Shown: positions 1 through 9,700 of the stretch, in pieces
Layout: every line of letters begins with the position of its first letter
Position numbering within the stretch: position 1 is the first letter of the stretch
Assembly (NCBI GenBank): GCA_947624805.1
Contig: CANQLW010000009.1
Span: 1 to 37,732, forward strand
Reading direction: 5' to 3'
Length of the DNA: 37,732 bases
Origin: an uncultured Clostridia bacterium
Lineage (GTDB): Bacteria; Bacillota; Clostridia; Christensenellales; Borkfalkiaceae
The notes under the pieces: generated by a model
Seen by the model: only the letters and a program-made list of their open reading frames with translations
Database searches by the model: none
What the model was told of the DNA's origin: nothing
Position numbers and translations under genes: made by a program

Positions 1-3000
1 CCAGGCGCCGAGCCTCACGGTACCCTCCTGCACGCTGTATTCCGTATCGGGGCTGCCCTGTGCGTAGGCGACGAGCTCGAGCCCGTTGGGAACATTGCGG
101 TACAGACCCTTTCCGTCCGTCGTGAACGTTTCATTGCCCTCTTCGATTTCGAAATCTTCGAGGTACGTGCACTGCGCAAACACTGCACGGCCCATTTCGC
201 TGAGTGTCGCGGGAAGAGTGATGTGCTTGATCCCCGTTGCAAAGAACGCCGCTTCACCGAGCAGTTCCGCCGAGGGGATCTGAGCATCCTCGAACGAGAC
301 GCAACCGTAGAAGGCTGCAGCGCCGAAGATTGAGACGTTCGGCATATCGACACTTACGAGGTTCTCACATTCATAGAAGGCATAGCTGCCGAGCACTTGG
401 CAGTTCGGGATGTTCACCGTCTCGAGCGAAGTGCAATCCCTGAATGCAAGGCTGTTGATGAGTACCGCCGCGGGCAGATCGATGTTCACGAGAGATGCAT
501 CGAGATAGAAGGCATTGATGCCGACAGTCTCGACGTGGTCCGCCGTGACGGATTCGAGATTCTGGCACGCCATGAAGGCGCTTTCGCCGATATACTCGAC
601 GTTGTTGAGATCGAGTGAGGTGAACCCGCTGAAGCCCGCGAAGGCGTACGGTCCGATGATCGTGAGCGAATCGGGGAAGGCGATATCCCTGATACGGTTA
701 TTGACGTAAAAAGTATCTCCCGTTTGTGCCGCCCAGATGAAGGCGCCATAGCCGACGTAGGAAAGACCCTCTTCCAAAGTGATCTTTGTGAGATCGGGGC
801 AATAGGCGAATGCAAAGTTCCCGAACGTCTCGATGGAATTGGGCACTGTGATCGACGTAAGTCCCGTGTAGTAGAAGGCGTAATTCCCGAGCGTTTTCAG
901 GCTGTGCGGAAGCTCGATCTCCTGTACGGGGATATTGCTGAACGCATTCCTGTCGATGAGCTCGAGCCTGCTCCCCTCTGCGAACTTGATATTCTCGAGG
1001 GAGATACAGTTGTCGAACGCGAAGGGACCGATCGACTGCATGGAAGCGGGGAAAGTGATCCCGCCCAAGGAATCGCAATAGCGGAACGCGCTCATGCCGA
1101 TCGAGGTGACGCCTTCGGGGATGGAGACCTGTTTGAGCGCCGAGCAGCGGAAGAAGGAGCAGTAAGGGATCTCGCCGAAATCGCCGCCGAGGAACACGAC
1201 ATTCTCCAATGCACTGTTATAGGCGAAGACCTGATCGCCGAGATGCTGCAGTGTCGTCGGAAGGACAAGCGTCCTGAACGAGCAGTTGTAGAAGGCATAA
1301 TCGCCGATGCTCTCCACGCCCTCGGGAATGATGAGCGTGTCAACGCTGATGGCGGAGTAGGCGTAAGCGCTGGGACCGATCTCGGTCACGGGCGTCCCCT
1401 CTTCGTCCGTGTCGAGCTTGAACGCCGTGTCACGGTAAGCGGGAGGTGCAAGGACGAGCGCGTCGCCGCGATAGAGGAAACTGTACTCCGTACCGCCGAG
1501 CGTCACGGTCTTTGCCGTCAGGTAACGGTTGCCGTCGTGGACGGTGAGACGGTTGAGACGGCTGCAGCCGAAAAACGGGTAGGAATCCACGTCGGCGAGC
1601 GTCGAACGCAGACCGAAGTTGACTTCCTCAAGGTTGCTACAATTGTTGAACACGTCACTTCCGAGATAGGTAACGCCGTTGAGATTGACCGTCGAGAGCG
1701 CTCTGCAGTTGCCGAAGACGGAAGCGTTCAGGCGGCTGATACGGACGTTGTTATGGAGATAGAAGTTGACGAGTTTGGAGCAGTTGTAGAAGGCCCGTGC
1801 CCCAATCACTTCGATGTTGGAGTAAACATTGACTTCCTGCAAAGAGGTACAATCGGAGAATGCCTGATTGCCGATGCTCGTCGCGTAGATGTCGACGCTC
1901 TTGAGCGCTGTGTTCGCATAGAACATCGCCGTGCCGATCATCGTCTTTGAAGACATTTTGATCGAAGTAATGCCCGGGCAGACGCCGAAGACATAGCTTT
2001 CCGCATAGGACACGGAGGAGATATCGATCTCGGAGAGTGCAAAGCAGGAGGAAAATGCCTGTGAATAGAGCGCTGTAGCCTTCGAGAGATCGAATGCCGT
2101 GAGCGCAGAGCACATATAGAAGGCGCTTGCACGGATGTTGATGTTCTTGGCGGTACACTTGTCGCTGTACTCGAAGCCGCCGACCACATGACCGTCATCG
2201 GCAAAGCAGCGCACGCGCTGTCCGTTTGCATCGACGAAGGTGTAGGCGTTGAAATCGTCATCCCAGTAGGCTTCGGTGTACCAATATACATTCTTGAGTT
2301 TGGAGCAACCCTCGAAGGCGGATTCGCCGATCGTTTCGAGCGTCGCGGGAAGGAAGACCGTTTCGAGATTCGTGCATCCGCAGAAGGATGCAAGCCCGAT
2401 CGTTGTCACACCCGACGGCACGATGAGCGTCTTCATGACCGTATTCTGATAGAACGGTCCCGCTGTGCCTTCAAGATAGTGTCCGATCGTCATGATGCCG
2501 AGGTTTGCGGGGATCTGGACGACGCTGTCCGCCCCATTGTAACCGTACAGATAGGTGCTGACGATCTCGTATTTTTCCCCGATCCTGATCGTGAGACTCG
2601 TCGAATAATCGACTCCCCTGTATCTCCACGAGACGCTGATCCGCCCAACGCCCTGATCGAGCGTCGTCATCACGCCGTTGCTTGTAACGCTGACTTTATC
2701 GGGCGTCAAAGAGCTCCAGGTGAGATTTTCGGGCGTCGCATACCAAGGATTATAGGTGAGCGAGAGCGTCGATGTCACGCCGCTGTCCAAGGAGATGACG
2801 TTGTTGTTCCCGACCTTGACCTTGAAGGCGCCGAGCGTATAGGAATCAAAGTACACACTGACGGCGGGGACACTCTCTGCGGCCTTATCCGCGACCTCGA
2901 CCTCAAACGAATAGCTGTAATTCTCAATTGAGGGATAGAGCGGCGTGACCGTCACAGTGGTCTTGCCCGCCTTCTTCGCATAGATGAATCCGTCACGGAC

Positions 3001-6000
3001 TTCAACGACGCCGGGGTTCGCATAGGAGATATTCAGGGCGGAGGGATCGACCTTGGAAGGCAGGGTCGTGAGTTCATAGGAATACGCGTCGCCGACGGAA
3101 AGATCGATCGTCGTGAAAGCGAGTTCTGTCCCCTCGTGCTTCATGGAGATGCTCTCCACGCTCTCCCACCTGAGCGGGATGATGTAAGCGCCCGTGTTGA
3201 GGGCATAATCCTGCAAGAAGATCCCGATCTGGTTGGAACTGTTATTGATACGGTTCGCCTTGAATGCCTCGATATAATCAGTAATGTCGACGGTCACCTT
3301 CGTGATCGTGTTCCTGCCGCCGTAGACAGGGATCGGGTACTCGGTGAGGAAGGTGAGATCCGACCCGTTCGACGTCGTGCTCGAGAAGAGCTGCAGGCAC
3401 TCGATGTAGTGGTTATCGCTAACATACAGATCGAGGTAGACGGTCTCGTTGTCCTCCCTGTCGTAGACCGTTCTGATCTCATAATCCTGAAGGCTGGGCA
3501 TCTCATAGTCGACATAGAAGGAGAATTCCCAAGTGTTTCCGCTTGCGTTCTCCCCGCCCTCGTAGTCGAGCGCAGCCGTCAGGGTGACGTTGTATTTGGT
3601 ATTATTTTTGAGGTTGAGCGTGAGAGGATCGATCTCGAGCTCGATGAGAGCGGGACCGCCCTCTCTCGATTTCCCGACTTCGTAATCCGTCCTCTCGTAC
3701 ACGACTTCGCCCGTCGCCGCCTCGCTCACGACGGCTTTCACCGATTTCGCCGAACGCAAAAGTCCCGCATAGACGGCGTACAGCTCATAGATCCCGTAAT
3801 CGGAGCCTGTGACGGCGATCTTATCGACCGAGCTCTCCACGATCGGGGTATCCTGATCTTCGTGGATCATGACGTACTCGCCCATGCTCATGTAGTTCTC
3901 ACGCGAGCGGTAGTACTTGCCGATCACGATGGATTCATACACATCCGCCTGAAGTTTGTCCTCGTCACGGACGGAGGAATCGAAATAGGAGGCGGAAACG
4001 TCATAGGCGGACTTATCGAACATGGGCGCATCCAGCCAGTTGCCGTAGAAGCCCATGAACGGAATGCTCAGTTCGATGTTGACGGTCGCGGAGTTCTGCT
4101 CGATGAAGCGGAGGTACCCCTCGACGAACATACCGTTTGTGAAGTGCTCGTTGAGGTAATCCTTGTCCTCGTCCGTCAGGGTGAGCGTGAAGACGAGTTC
4201 TGCGTCCGTGTTGCCCGCAACGGTCAGAATGCCGTCCGCATACGTCACGCCCTCGCCCGCTTTTGCGAGCTTCACAACGGCGTCGTTGAAGAGGTATGCC
4301 TTCTCGGCGACGGTGATGCCGTCCGACGACATCGTCTCCGTCATGACATATTTGTCGAGCTCGTAGGTCTTTGCGACAGCGGACGTATTATTGATACGGA
4401 AACGAAGGGTGTATTTCCCCTCTCTGTCGGGATCGTCGCCGAGCTCGAGCTTCGTCTTGTCGCTCCCCTTCACATAGAGGTAAGCGTCCGCATTGATGGT
4501 ATTCTTGATGTCGGCAAGCCCGGCGCCCTGCTTTCTCGGGGAGTAAGGATTCCCCTCTTCGTTGAGCGCGATGGTCGCCGTAGACATCAGGAGCTGATAC
4601 ATGAGTTCGTTGCGCTCCCGCTTGCTCTTTTCGGGATATTTCTCGGCAAGATATTGACGGATGAGCGTCGAGATGCCCGCAACATTCGGCGTCGCCATGG
4701 AGGTACCGCTGTAAACGCCGTAGCCGCCGAGAACGGCAGAGGTGATGAATCCGCCGTGTGCGGTGACATCGGGGAACAGCCTCAGATCGGACGTCGTCCC
4801 CCACGAGGAGAAATCGCTCATGAAAGGACCCGCTTTATAGTCTTGATCCAGAGTGATCGTCCCCTCTCTCTGCGAGATGAACTGTTTGGCGATGTCCATC
4901 GTGATTGTACACGTCGGGATCTTATACCCCGTTCCGACGGAAGCATTGATCACGCCCGAGGCGTTGTTATAGATGATACAGCCGATCGCGCCGTAGCTCG
5001 CCGCGACCTTTTGCTTGTCCTCAAAGCTCGTATTGCCGCGGGAAACGACTGCGATCGTGTTCCCGTCCGCGAACTTTGCACGGATATCGCTCGTATAGTT
5101 GTGGTTTTCGCCGTAGCCGCCGACGACGACGTAATTGAAGGTCTTGCTCTTGGCGTCGCCGAGAAGGGTGTTGAGGAAGTCGAGTTCCTGACCCGCGCTG
5201 TTGCGTGCATTGTTGAAGTAGACCGCAACCGAGTTATTGGCGAGGAAATAAGGCGAAAGTTGTCCGCTGACCGATGCAACGGAGAGCGCGCCGTTATAGA
5301 TCGAGGGCGAGCTTACCGTACCGCTGTCGGGGTTCGTGGCGAGGTTGGTGTTGCCATATGTACCGTTGAACGCGGAGGAATAGCTGTTGCCCGCCGCGAC
5401 GATGAGCGAAATGCCCATTTCACGGATGGTATCATAGATCTTGTTGACGGATTCATCGTCCGTGACACGCGAGAAGCCGCACGACATACCGAGGGACATA
5501 TTGATGACGTCCACGTCGAGCAGAGCGGCATCGTTGAGCGCGGCGATGATGTCCACCGTCTCGCCGCCCGTGTCATTGACATCGTCGGAAAAGACCTTGA
5601 AGATCGCCAGCTGCGCATCGACTGCAACACCCTTGAACGTGGGATCCCCGTTCTCGTTCGTGTTGAAGTACATATTCGTATCGGAGGGCAGCGGCGTATA
5701 ATCCACAGTCTCTTCGTAGCCCGTGATGATCCCCGCGACGTGCGTGCCGTGCGAGGAGGCAACGGGGAAGACGTCCGCGTCGTTGTCTGCATAGTCGAAC
5801 TGGAACGGCACCTTCGCGTTGTAATAGAGGTCGTCCTCGTCGACGTCCGCCACCCTCGTCTGGGCGGCGAGTGCATTGTTTGCGACCGCCTCGGCGACTT
5901 TATCCTTCGTGAGCGTCTGCACTTTCGGCATCGTCTTAAAGGCGTTATGCGTGTAGTCGAGCCCCGTATCGAGGATGGCAACGACGACGCCCGATCCCGT

Positions 6001-6651
6001 ATAGCTGATCCCCGTCGTATCGTAAATGCCCGTGGAATAGGCGTTTACGGGATTGAAGACGGCGTCTGCCGTGGGAACGGAGTATTGCTCGGAGAAGATG
6101 ATGTTCCTGACGCCGCGGATGGACGAGATCGCGCTAAGATCGCTCTCCTTCACGGTGAGCGCAACACCGTTGACGATCCCGCTGTAGGAATACTCCGAGC
6201 TGTACGGGATCCCCTCGCGGTCGAGTGTTTGCAGGAAAGCGTCCTGCTCGGCTTTACGGTCGACGGACAGCTTCTTGCCCGCAGCGGAAAGCGCATAGTC
6301 CGAAAGGCTCTTATAGGCGGAAACGGCGCCGAGGGAGAGGAAATCCTCCGAAAGGCTCTTTCCGTCGAGCTCAACGATGACTTTGCGGGATTCGTGCGAT
6401 GAGGCGTACTGAGCATACTCCCCGCCCGCCATGAGCGCATTCGCCCGATCGGATAGCGTCCGCCCGAATTCATCGGTGACGTTCGTGATCCCGTCGGCAG
6501 AATTGACGCGCTGCGACGCGGAGACGTCGGTCCCCTGCGCTCCCTCTGTTGCAACGTCGGACACGCCGAGCGAAACCTGTGACAAGACAGGCTGCAGAGC
6601 GATCGTTCCGACGAGCGATAGCGAGAGCATTGTTAAAGCGATTTTTCTCAA
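1..6651 (-). CDS. S8 (lactocepin/C5a-peptidase-like) subtilisin-family protease with PA insertion, Ig-like/Big_2 region and C-terminal BspA-type LRR_5 repeats; C-terminus truncated by the window edge
   Basis: Minus-strand frame open from TTG at 6651 (SD GGAGG just upstream) to position 1. Translation begins LRKIALTMLSLSLVGTIALQPVLS (signal peptide-like). Catalytic motifs VVAILDTGLDY, SSHGTHVAGI and SGTSMATPNVAG are present. A PA-like segment lies between LNTLLGDAKSK and SDFSSWG. A Big_2-like segment reads VESISMKHEGTELAFTTIDLSVGDAYSYELTTLP. Many LRR_5 units follow (e.g. VPSGVTTIGLASFCGCTNLETVFLPATLETIGESAFEGCSKL). Not in the ORF track because no stop occurs before the window edge. Confidence 0.93.
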   Translation of the reverse strand, partial: MRKIALTMLSLSLVGTIALQPVLSQVSLGVSDVATEGAQGTDVSASQRVNSADGITNVTDEFGRTLSDRANALMAGGEYAQYASSHESRKVIVELDGKSLSEDFLSLGAVSAYKSLSDYALSAAGKKLSVDRKAEQDAFLQTLDREGIPYSSEYSYSGIVNGVALTVKESDLSAISSIRGVRNIIFSEQYSVPTADAVFNPVNAYSTGIYDTTGISYTGSGVVVAILDTGLDYTHNAFKTMPKVQTLTKDKVAEAVANNALAAQTRVADVDEDDLYYNAKVPFQFDYADNDADVFPVASSHGTHVAGIITGYEETVDYTPLPSDTNMYFNTNENGDPTFKGVAVDAQLAIFKVFSDDVNDTGGETVDIIAALNDAALLDVDVINMSLGMSCGFSRVTDDESVNKIYDTIREMGISLIVAAGNSYSSAFNGTYGNTNLATNPDSGTVSSPSIYNGALSVASVSGQLSPYFLANNSVAVYFNNARNSAGQELDFLNTLLGDAKSKTFNYVVVGGYGENHNYTSDIRAKFADGNTIAVVSRGNTSFEDKQKVAASYGAIGCIIYNNASGVINASVGTGYKIPTCTITMDIAKQFISQREGTITLDQDYKAGPFMSDFSSWGTTSDLRLFPDVTAHGGFITSAVLGGYGVYSGTSMATPNVAGISTLIRQYLAEKYPEKSKRERNELMYQLLMSTATIALNEEGNPYSPRKQGAGLADIKNTINADAYLYVKGSDKTKLELGDDPDREGKYTLRFRINNTSAVAKTYELDKYVMTETMSSDGITVAEKAYLFNDAVVKLAKAGEGVTYADGILTVAGNTDAELVFTLTLTDEDKDYLNEHFTNGMFVEGYLRFIEQNSATVNIELSIPFMGFYGNWLDAPMFDKSAYDVSASYFDSSVRDEDKLQADVYESIVIGKYYRSRENYMSMGEYVMIHEDQDTPIVESSVDKIAVTGSDYGIYELYAVYAGLLRSAKSVKAVVSEAATGEVVYERTDYEVGKSREGGPALIELEIDPLTLNLKNNTKYNVTLTAALDYEGGENASGNTWEFSFYVDYEMPSLQDYEIRTVYDREDNETVYLDLYVSDNHYIECLQLFSSTTSNGSDLTFLTEYPIPVYGGRNTITKVTVDITDYIEAFKANRINNSSNQIGIFLQDYALNTGAYIIPLRWESVESISMKHEGTELAFTTIDLSVGDAYSYELTTLPSKVDPSALNISYANPGVVEVRDGFIYAKKAGKTTVTVTPLYPSIENYSYSFEVEVADKAAESVPAVSVYFDSYTLGAFKVKVGNNNVISLDSGVTSTLSLTYNPWYATPENLTWSSLTPDKVSVTSNGVMTTLDQGVGRISVSWRYRGVDYSTSLTIRIGEKYEIVSTYLYGYNGADSVVQIPANLGIMTIGHYLEGTAGPFYQNTVMKTLIVPSGVTTIGLASFCGCTNLETVFLPATLETIGESAFEGCSKLKNVYWYTEAYWDDDFNAYTFVDANGQRVRCFADDGHVVGGFEYSDKCTAKNINIRASAFYMCSALTAFDLSKATALYSQAFSSCFALSEIDISSVSYAESYVFGVCPGITSIKMSSKTMIGTAMFYANTALKSVDIYATSIGNQAFSDCTSLQEVNVYSNIEVIGARAFYNCSKLVNFYLHNNVRISRLNASVFGNCRALSTVNLNGVTYLGSDVFNNCSNLEEVNFGLRSTLADVDSYPFFGCSRLNRLTVHDGNRYLTAKTVTLGGTEYSFLYRGDALVLAPPAYRDTAFKLDTDEEGTPVTEIGPSAYAYSAISVDTLIIPEGVESIGDYAFYNCSFRTLVLPTTLQHLGDQVFAYNSALENVVFLGGDFGEIPYCSFFRCSALKQVSIPEGVTSIGMSAFRYCDSLGGITFPASMQSIGPFAFDNCISLENIKFAEGSRLELIDRNAFSNIPVQEIELPHSLKTLGNYAFYYTGLTSITVPNSIETFGNFAFAYCPDLTKITLEEGLSYVGYGAFIWAAQTGDTFYVNNRIRDIAFPDSLTIIGPYAFAGFSGFTSLDLNNVEYIGESAFMACQNLESVTADHVETVGINAFYLDASLVNIDLPAAVLINSLAFRDCTSLETVNIPNCQVLGSYAFYECENLVSVDMPNVSIFGAAAFYGCVSFEDAQIPSAELLGEAAFFATGIKHITLPATLSEMGRAVFAQCTYLEDFEIEEGNETFTTDGKGLYRNVPNGLELVAYAQGSPDTEYSVQEGTVRLGAW

Positions 6652-6692
6652 AATGACCCTCCTCGTCCGAAATTACGGACATGATGTATGAT

Positions 6693-6721
6693 TTTATACT
6701 CCTGATTCGTCATATTCTCAA
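6693..6721 (-). promoter_or_regulatory. Candidate sigma-A promoter of the S8-LRR gene: TTGAGA-N17-TATAAA
   Basis: Reverse complement of 6716-6721 (-35) and 6693-6698 (-10), 17-bp spacer, upstream of the TTG start at 6651. Confidence 0.5.
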
Positions 6722-6794
6722 AGGCGCGCTTGTTCCCCCCCGAAATCGGGAGGGAAAAGCAGTATTTGAATGAAACTTTTGTGAAAGTTTTCCG

Positions 6795-9700
6795 TCAGGC
6801 CTGTTCGTCGGCATCCGCCGCTTCGATGTTCACAAAGGTTGCATCCGCATTTGTAACGCTGAACTGGCTCTTGAAGGCCCCTTCCTCATACTTCGACGCA
6901 TCTTTCACGTGGATCGTAAGGGAATTACATCCATAGAAGATCCTGTTGCTTGAGGTCTTCGCGGGATTTGCGAGGACCGCATCGCCTGCAAACCAGATAT
7001 CGGTGAGTTTCGCACAGTTCTTGAAGATGGCATTTGCATTCAACGCGTCGGCCGTGAGGGTCGAAGGAAGTTTCACCGTCGTAAGCGCAGTCGCGCTCGT
7101 GCTTGCCATCTCAAACAAACTTGCACCCAGTGCGGTGATCTGAGTTGCACTGAGATCTACCGTGACAAGGGAAGCGCATTTATTGAATACATTTGTCCCA
7201 AGTGTTTTGACACTTGCGGGAAGCGTGATCGATGTGATCGCCGTCTCCGAAAAGGCGTAGTTCCCGATCGATTCGAGCACAGATCCATCCGCAAAAACAA
7301 TCTCAGCGAGCGAAGTACATTTCTGGAAGACATATTGCCCGAGCGTTGTGACGGTTGCAGGAATCGTGACCGTCGTGAGTCCCGTCTCGGCAAAGGCATA
7401 GTTGCCGATCGATTCGATCGAAGGATTCGATCCGAACGTAACCTCCTTTAACGATGCACTCTTCCTGAAAACGCTCTGTCCGATAGACACAAGCGAATCG
7501 GGAACGGCAAACGAAGAAAGTTTTGTCTGATAGAATGCGTAATCCCCCAAAGCCGTCAGGTTCGAATAGTTGTTGACAGTCTCCAGACTCGTGCAGCCAT
7601 AGAAAGTGTACGCCGAAACAGATGTGCGTCCGTTGAGATCGACGGAAGTGAGCCCCGTGCACCAACCGAATGCCCCGTTGCTGTTCCCGGGCGATGTTGC
7701 GCTGCTTCCTGCATTTGAACCCGCGGTAAGGACAAATGTCGCGGGAAGAGAGAGCGTCTGAAGAGCAGAGCAACCTGCAAAAGACCCCTTTTCAATATGA
7801 GTTGCTTCATATGTCCCGTCTGCCTTCGGATTGAAGGTGAGCGATTTGATCTTTGTGCACTTGAAGAACGCATCTTCGCCGATGAGCGTCACGCTCGCGG
7901 GAACGCTGAGCTCGAGATCCAGCGCGGCATCCTCATAGAAGGCATATTTGCCGATTTCCTGCAGACTGCCGAGAGCGCCGAAATCAAATGTCTGCAGTGC
8001 AGTACACTGATAGAATCCGTATGCGGGGATATTCAGGAGCGCACTCCCCTCTTCGAAGTCTACTGTTGCAAGCGACTTGCAGTTGTAGAATACGCCCTCT
8101 TCCCTCTTGGTCCCGTTTGCGATCGTCTGGACGGATGCGGGGATCGTGATGGATTTCAGGGCCGTTGCCTGAAATGCGGCAATGCCGATCGAAGTGCAGG
8201 TACTTGTTCCCGCAAAGGTAACGCTTTCAAGTTTTGTCGCTCCCGTGAAAGCATAATTGCCAATGCTCTTCACAGATGCGGGGATCGTGACCGTCGTAAG
8301 CGCCGTGCACCCTTGGAAGGCGTAATTTCCGATCGACGTAAGGTCTTCGGGGAGCGTAATGGATTTGAGGTTTGCGTTGTTATAGAATGCGTAGTCGCCG
8401 ATCCCGTACGTATCGATCGTTTCACCGCTTGCAAGTTTGATACTCTCGGGAAGCGTCAAGTTGGTTTCACTGCCTTTATATCCGATGAGGAAGTACGCAT
8501 CATCTGCAGTCATGAAACTGTAATTGCCATCTTCGCTGGTCGGGAATGCACCCTCGAGTTCACCCTCGTCGGTGATCGTGATCGCGTATGCCGCGACATA
8601 CCCATTCCCCGTGTCGCCGATCGTGAGTTTCAGCGAGCTCTTGTTGACGACAAGGAAAAGTTTGATACAACCTTGGAACGCACTCGTGCCGATCTCCGTC
8701 ACGCTTGCGGGGATCTCAACACCCATGATCCCGACGCAGTTTTCAAATGCACGCTGCGGGATAACTTCGAGCCCTGCGGGGATCACCGCCTCCTGCAAAG
8801 CAGAGCAGCCGCTGAACACATAATTGCCGAGCTTGGCGACATGATCGACGTCAACAGATGTGAGCGCCGTGCATCCGTAGAAGGCATAGGCGCCGAGTTC
8901 CGTCATACCGCCAAAGGTCACGCTCTCGAGTGCCGTACATCCTCCGAAGGCACCCCTGTTTTCTCCGGAATTTGAGGATCCGTCCGTAAACGTAACGCCG
9001 TTCGGAAGCGCCAGCGTTTCCAAAGCGGTCGCATCTGCGAAGGCCGCCTTTCCAAGCGTAACGCCCTCTTTCAAGGTGAGCGAGGAAAGCGCTTTATTGC
9101 CATAGAATGCCGATGCGCCGATTGAATCAATACTTGTAAGATCCAAGGAAGTAAAGGATTGATTGTAGAAGGCCTTATCTGCAATTTCGGTGAGTCCCGA
9201 GAGATCTGCGTTTGTGAAGCCGTTTGACGCACCATAGGATCCAAGGTGGAAAGCATCGTTCCCGACACTTGCGACTTTGGTGAAGTCGAGCGTCTTAAGC
9301 GCGGTGTTACCATAGAATGCGTAGGCACCGATCGTCGCTTTTCCCTCTCCCTCTGCGAATGTAACGCTCGCGAGTTTCGCGTCACCATAGAATGCGTAGG
9401 CACCGATTGTCGCCTTCCCCTCTCCCTCTGCGAACATAACGCTCGCGAGGTTCGTGTTACCTGCAAAAGCGCCTCTGCTTGTTGTACTTGTGCTCGATCC
9501 GTCACCGATCACGACATCCGATGCAAGGATGATGCTCTTAATAGCGGTACAACCCGCAAACGCTGCACCGCCGATGTACGAAACGCCGCTGAGATCGAGA
9601 TCTCCGGACGCGGACACGACTTTGCTGCAAGAATAGAAGCAAGCGGTACCGATCGAAGAGATCTTGTCAAAGGGGACAGTCTCAAGTTTGGCACAGGAGG

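Noticed and set aside
3136-6402. Plus-strand 1088-aa ORF
   Set aside because: Exactly antisense to the S8-LRR gene, which has clear catalytic motifs. Translation is low-complexity R/D/V/E-rich with no recognisable domain. It arises because the sense codons avoid TTA/CTA/TCA.
6725-6755. Hairpin ttccccccccg-like / cgggaggg between the two LRR genes as a terminator
   Set aside because: About 10-bp stem with one mismatch but no U-tract on the minus strand, so terminator function is not supported.
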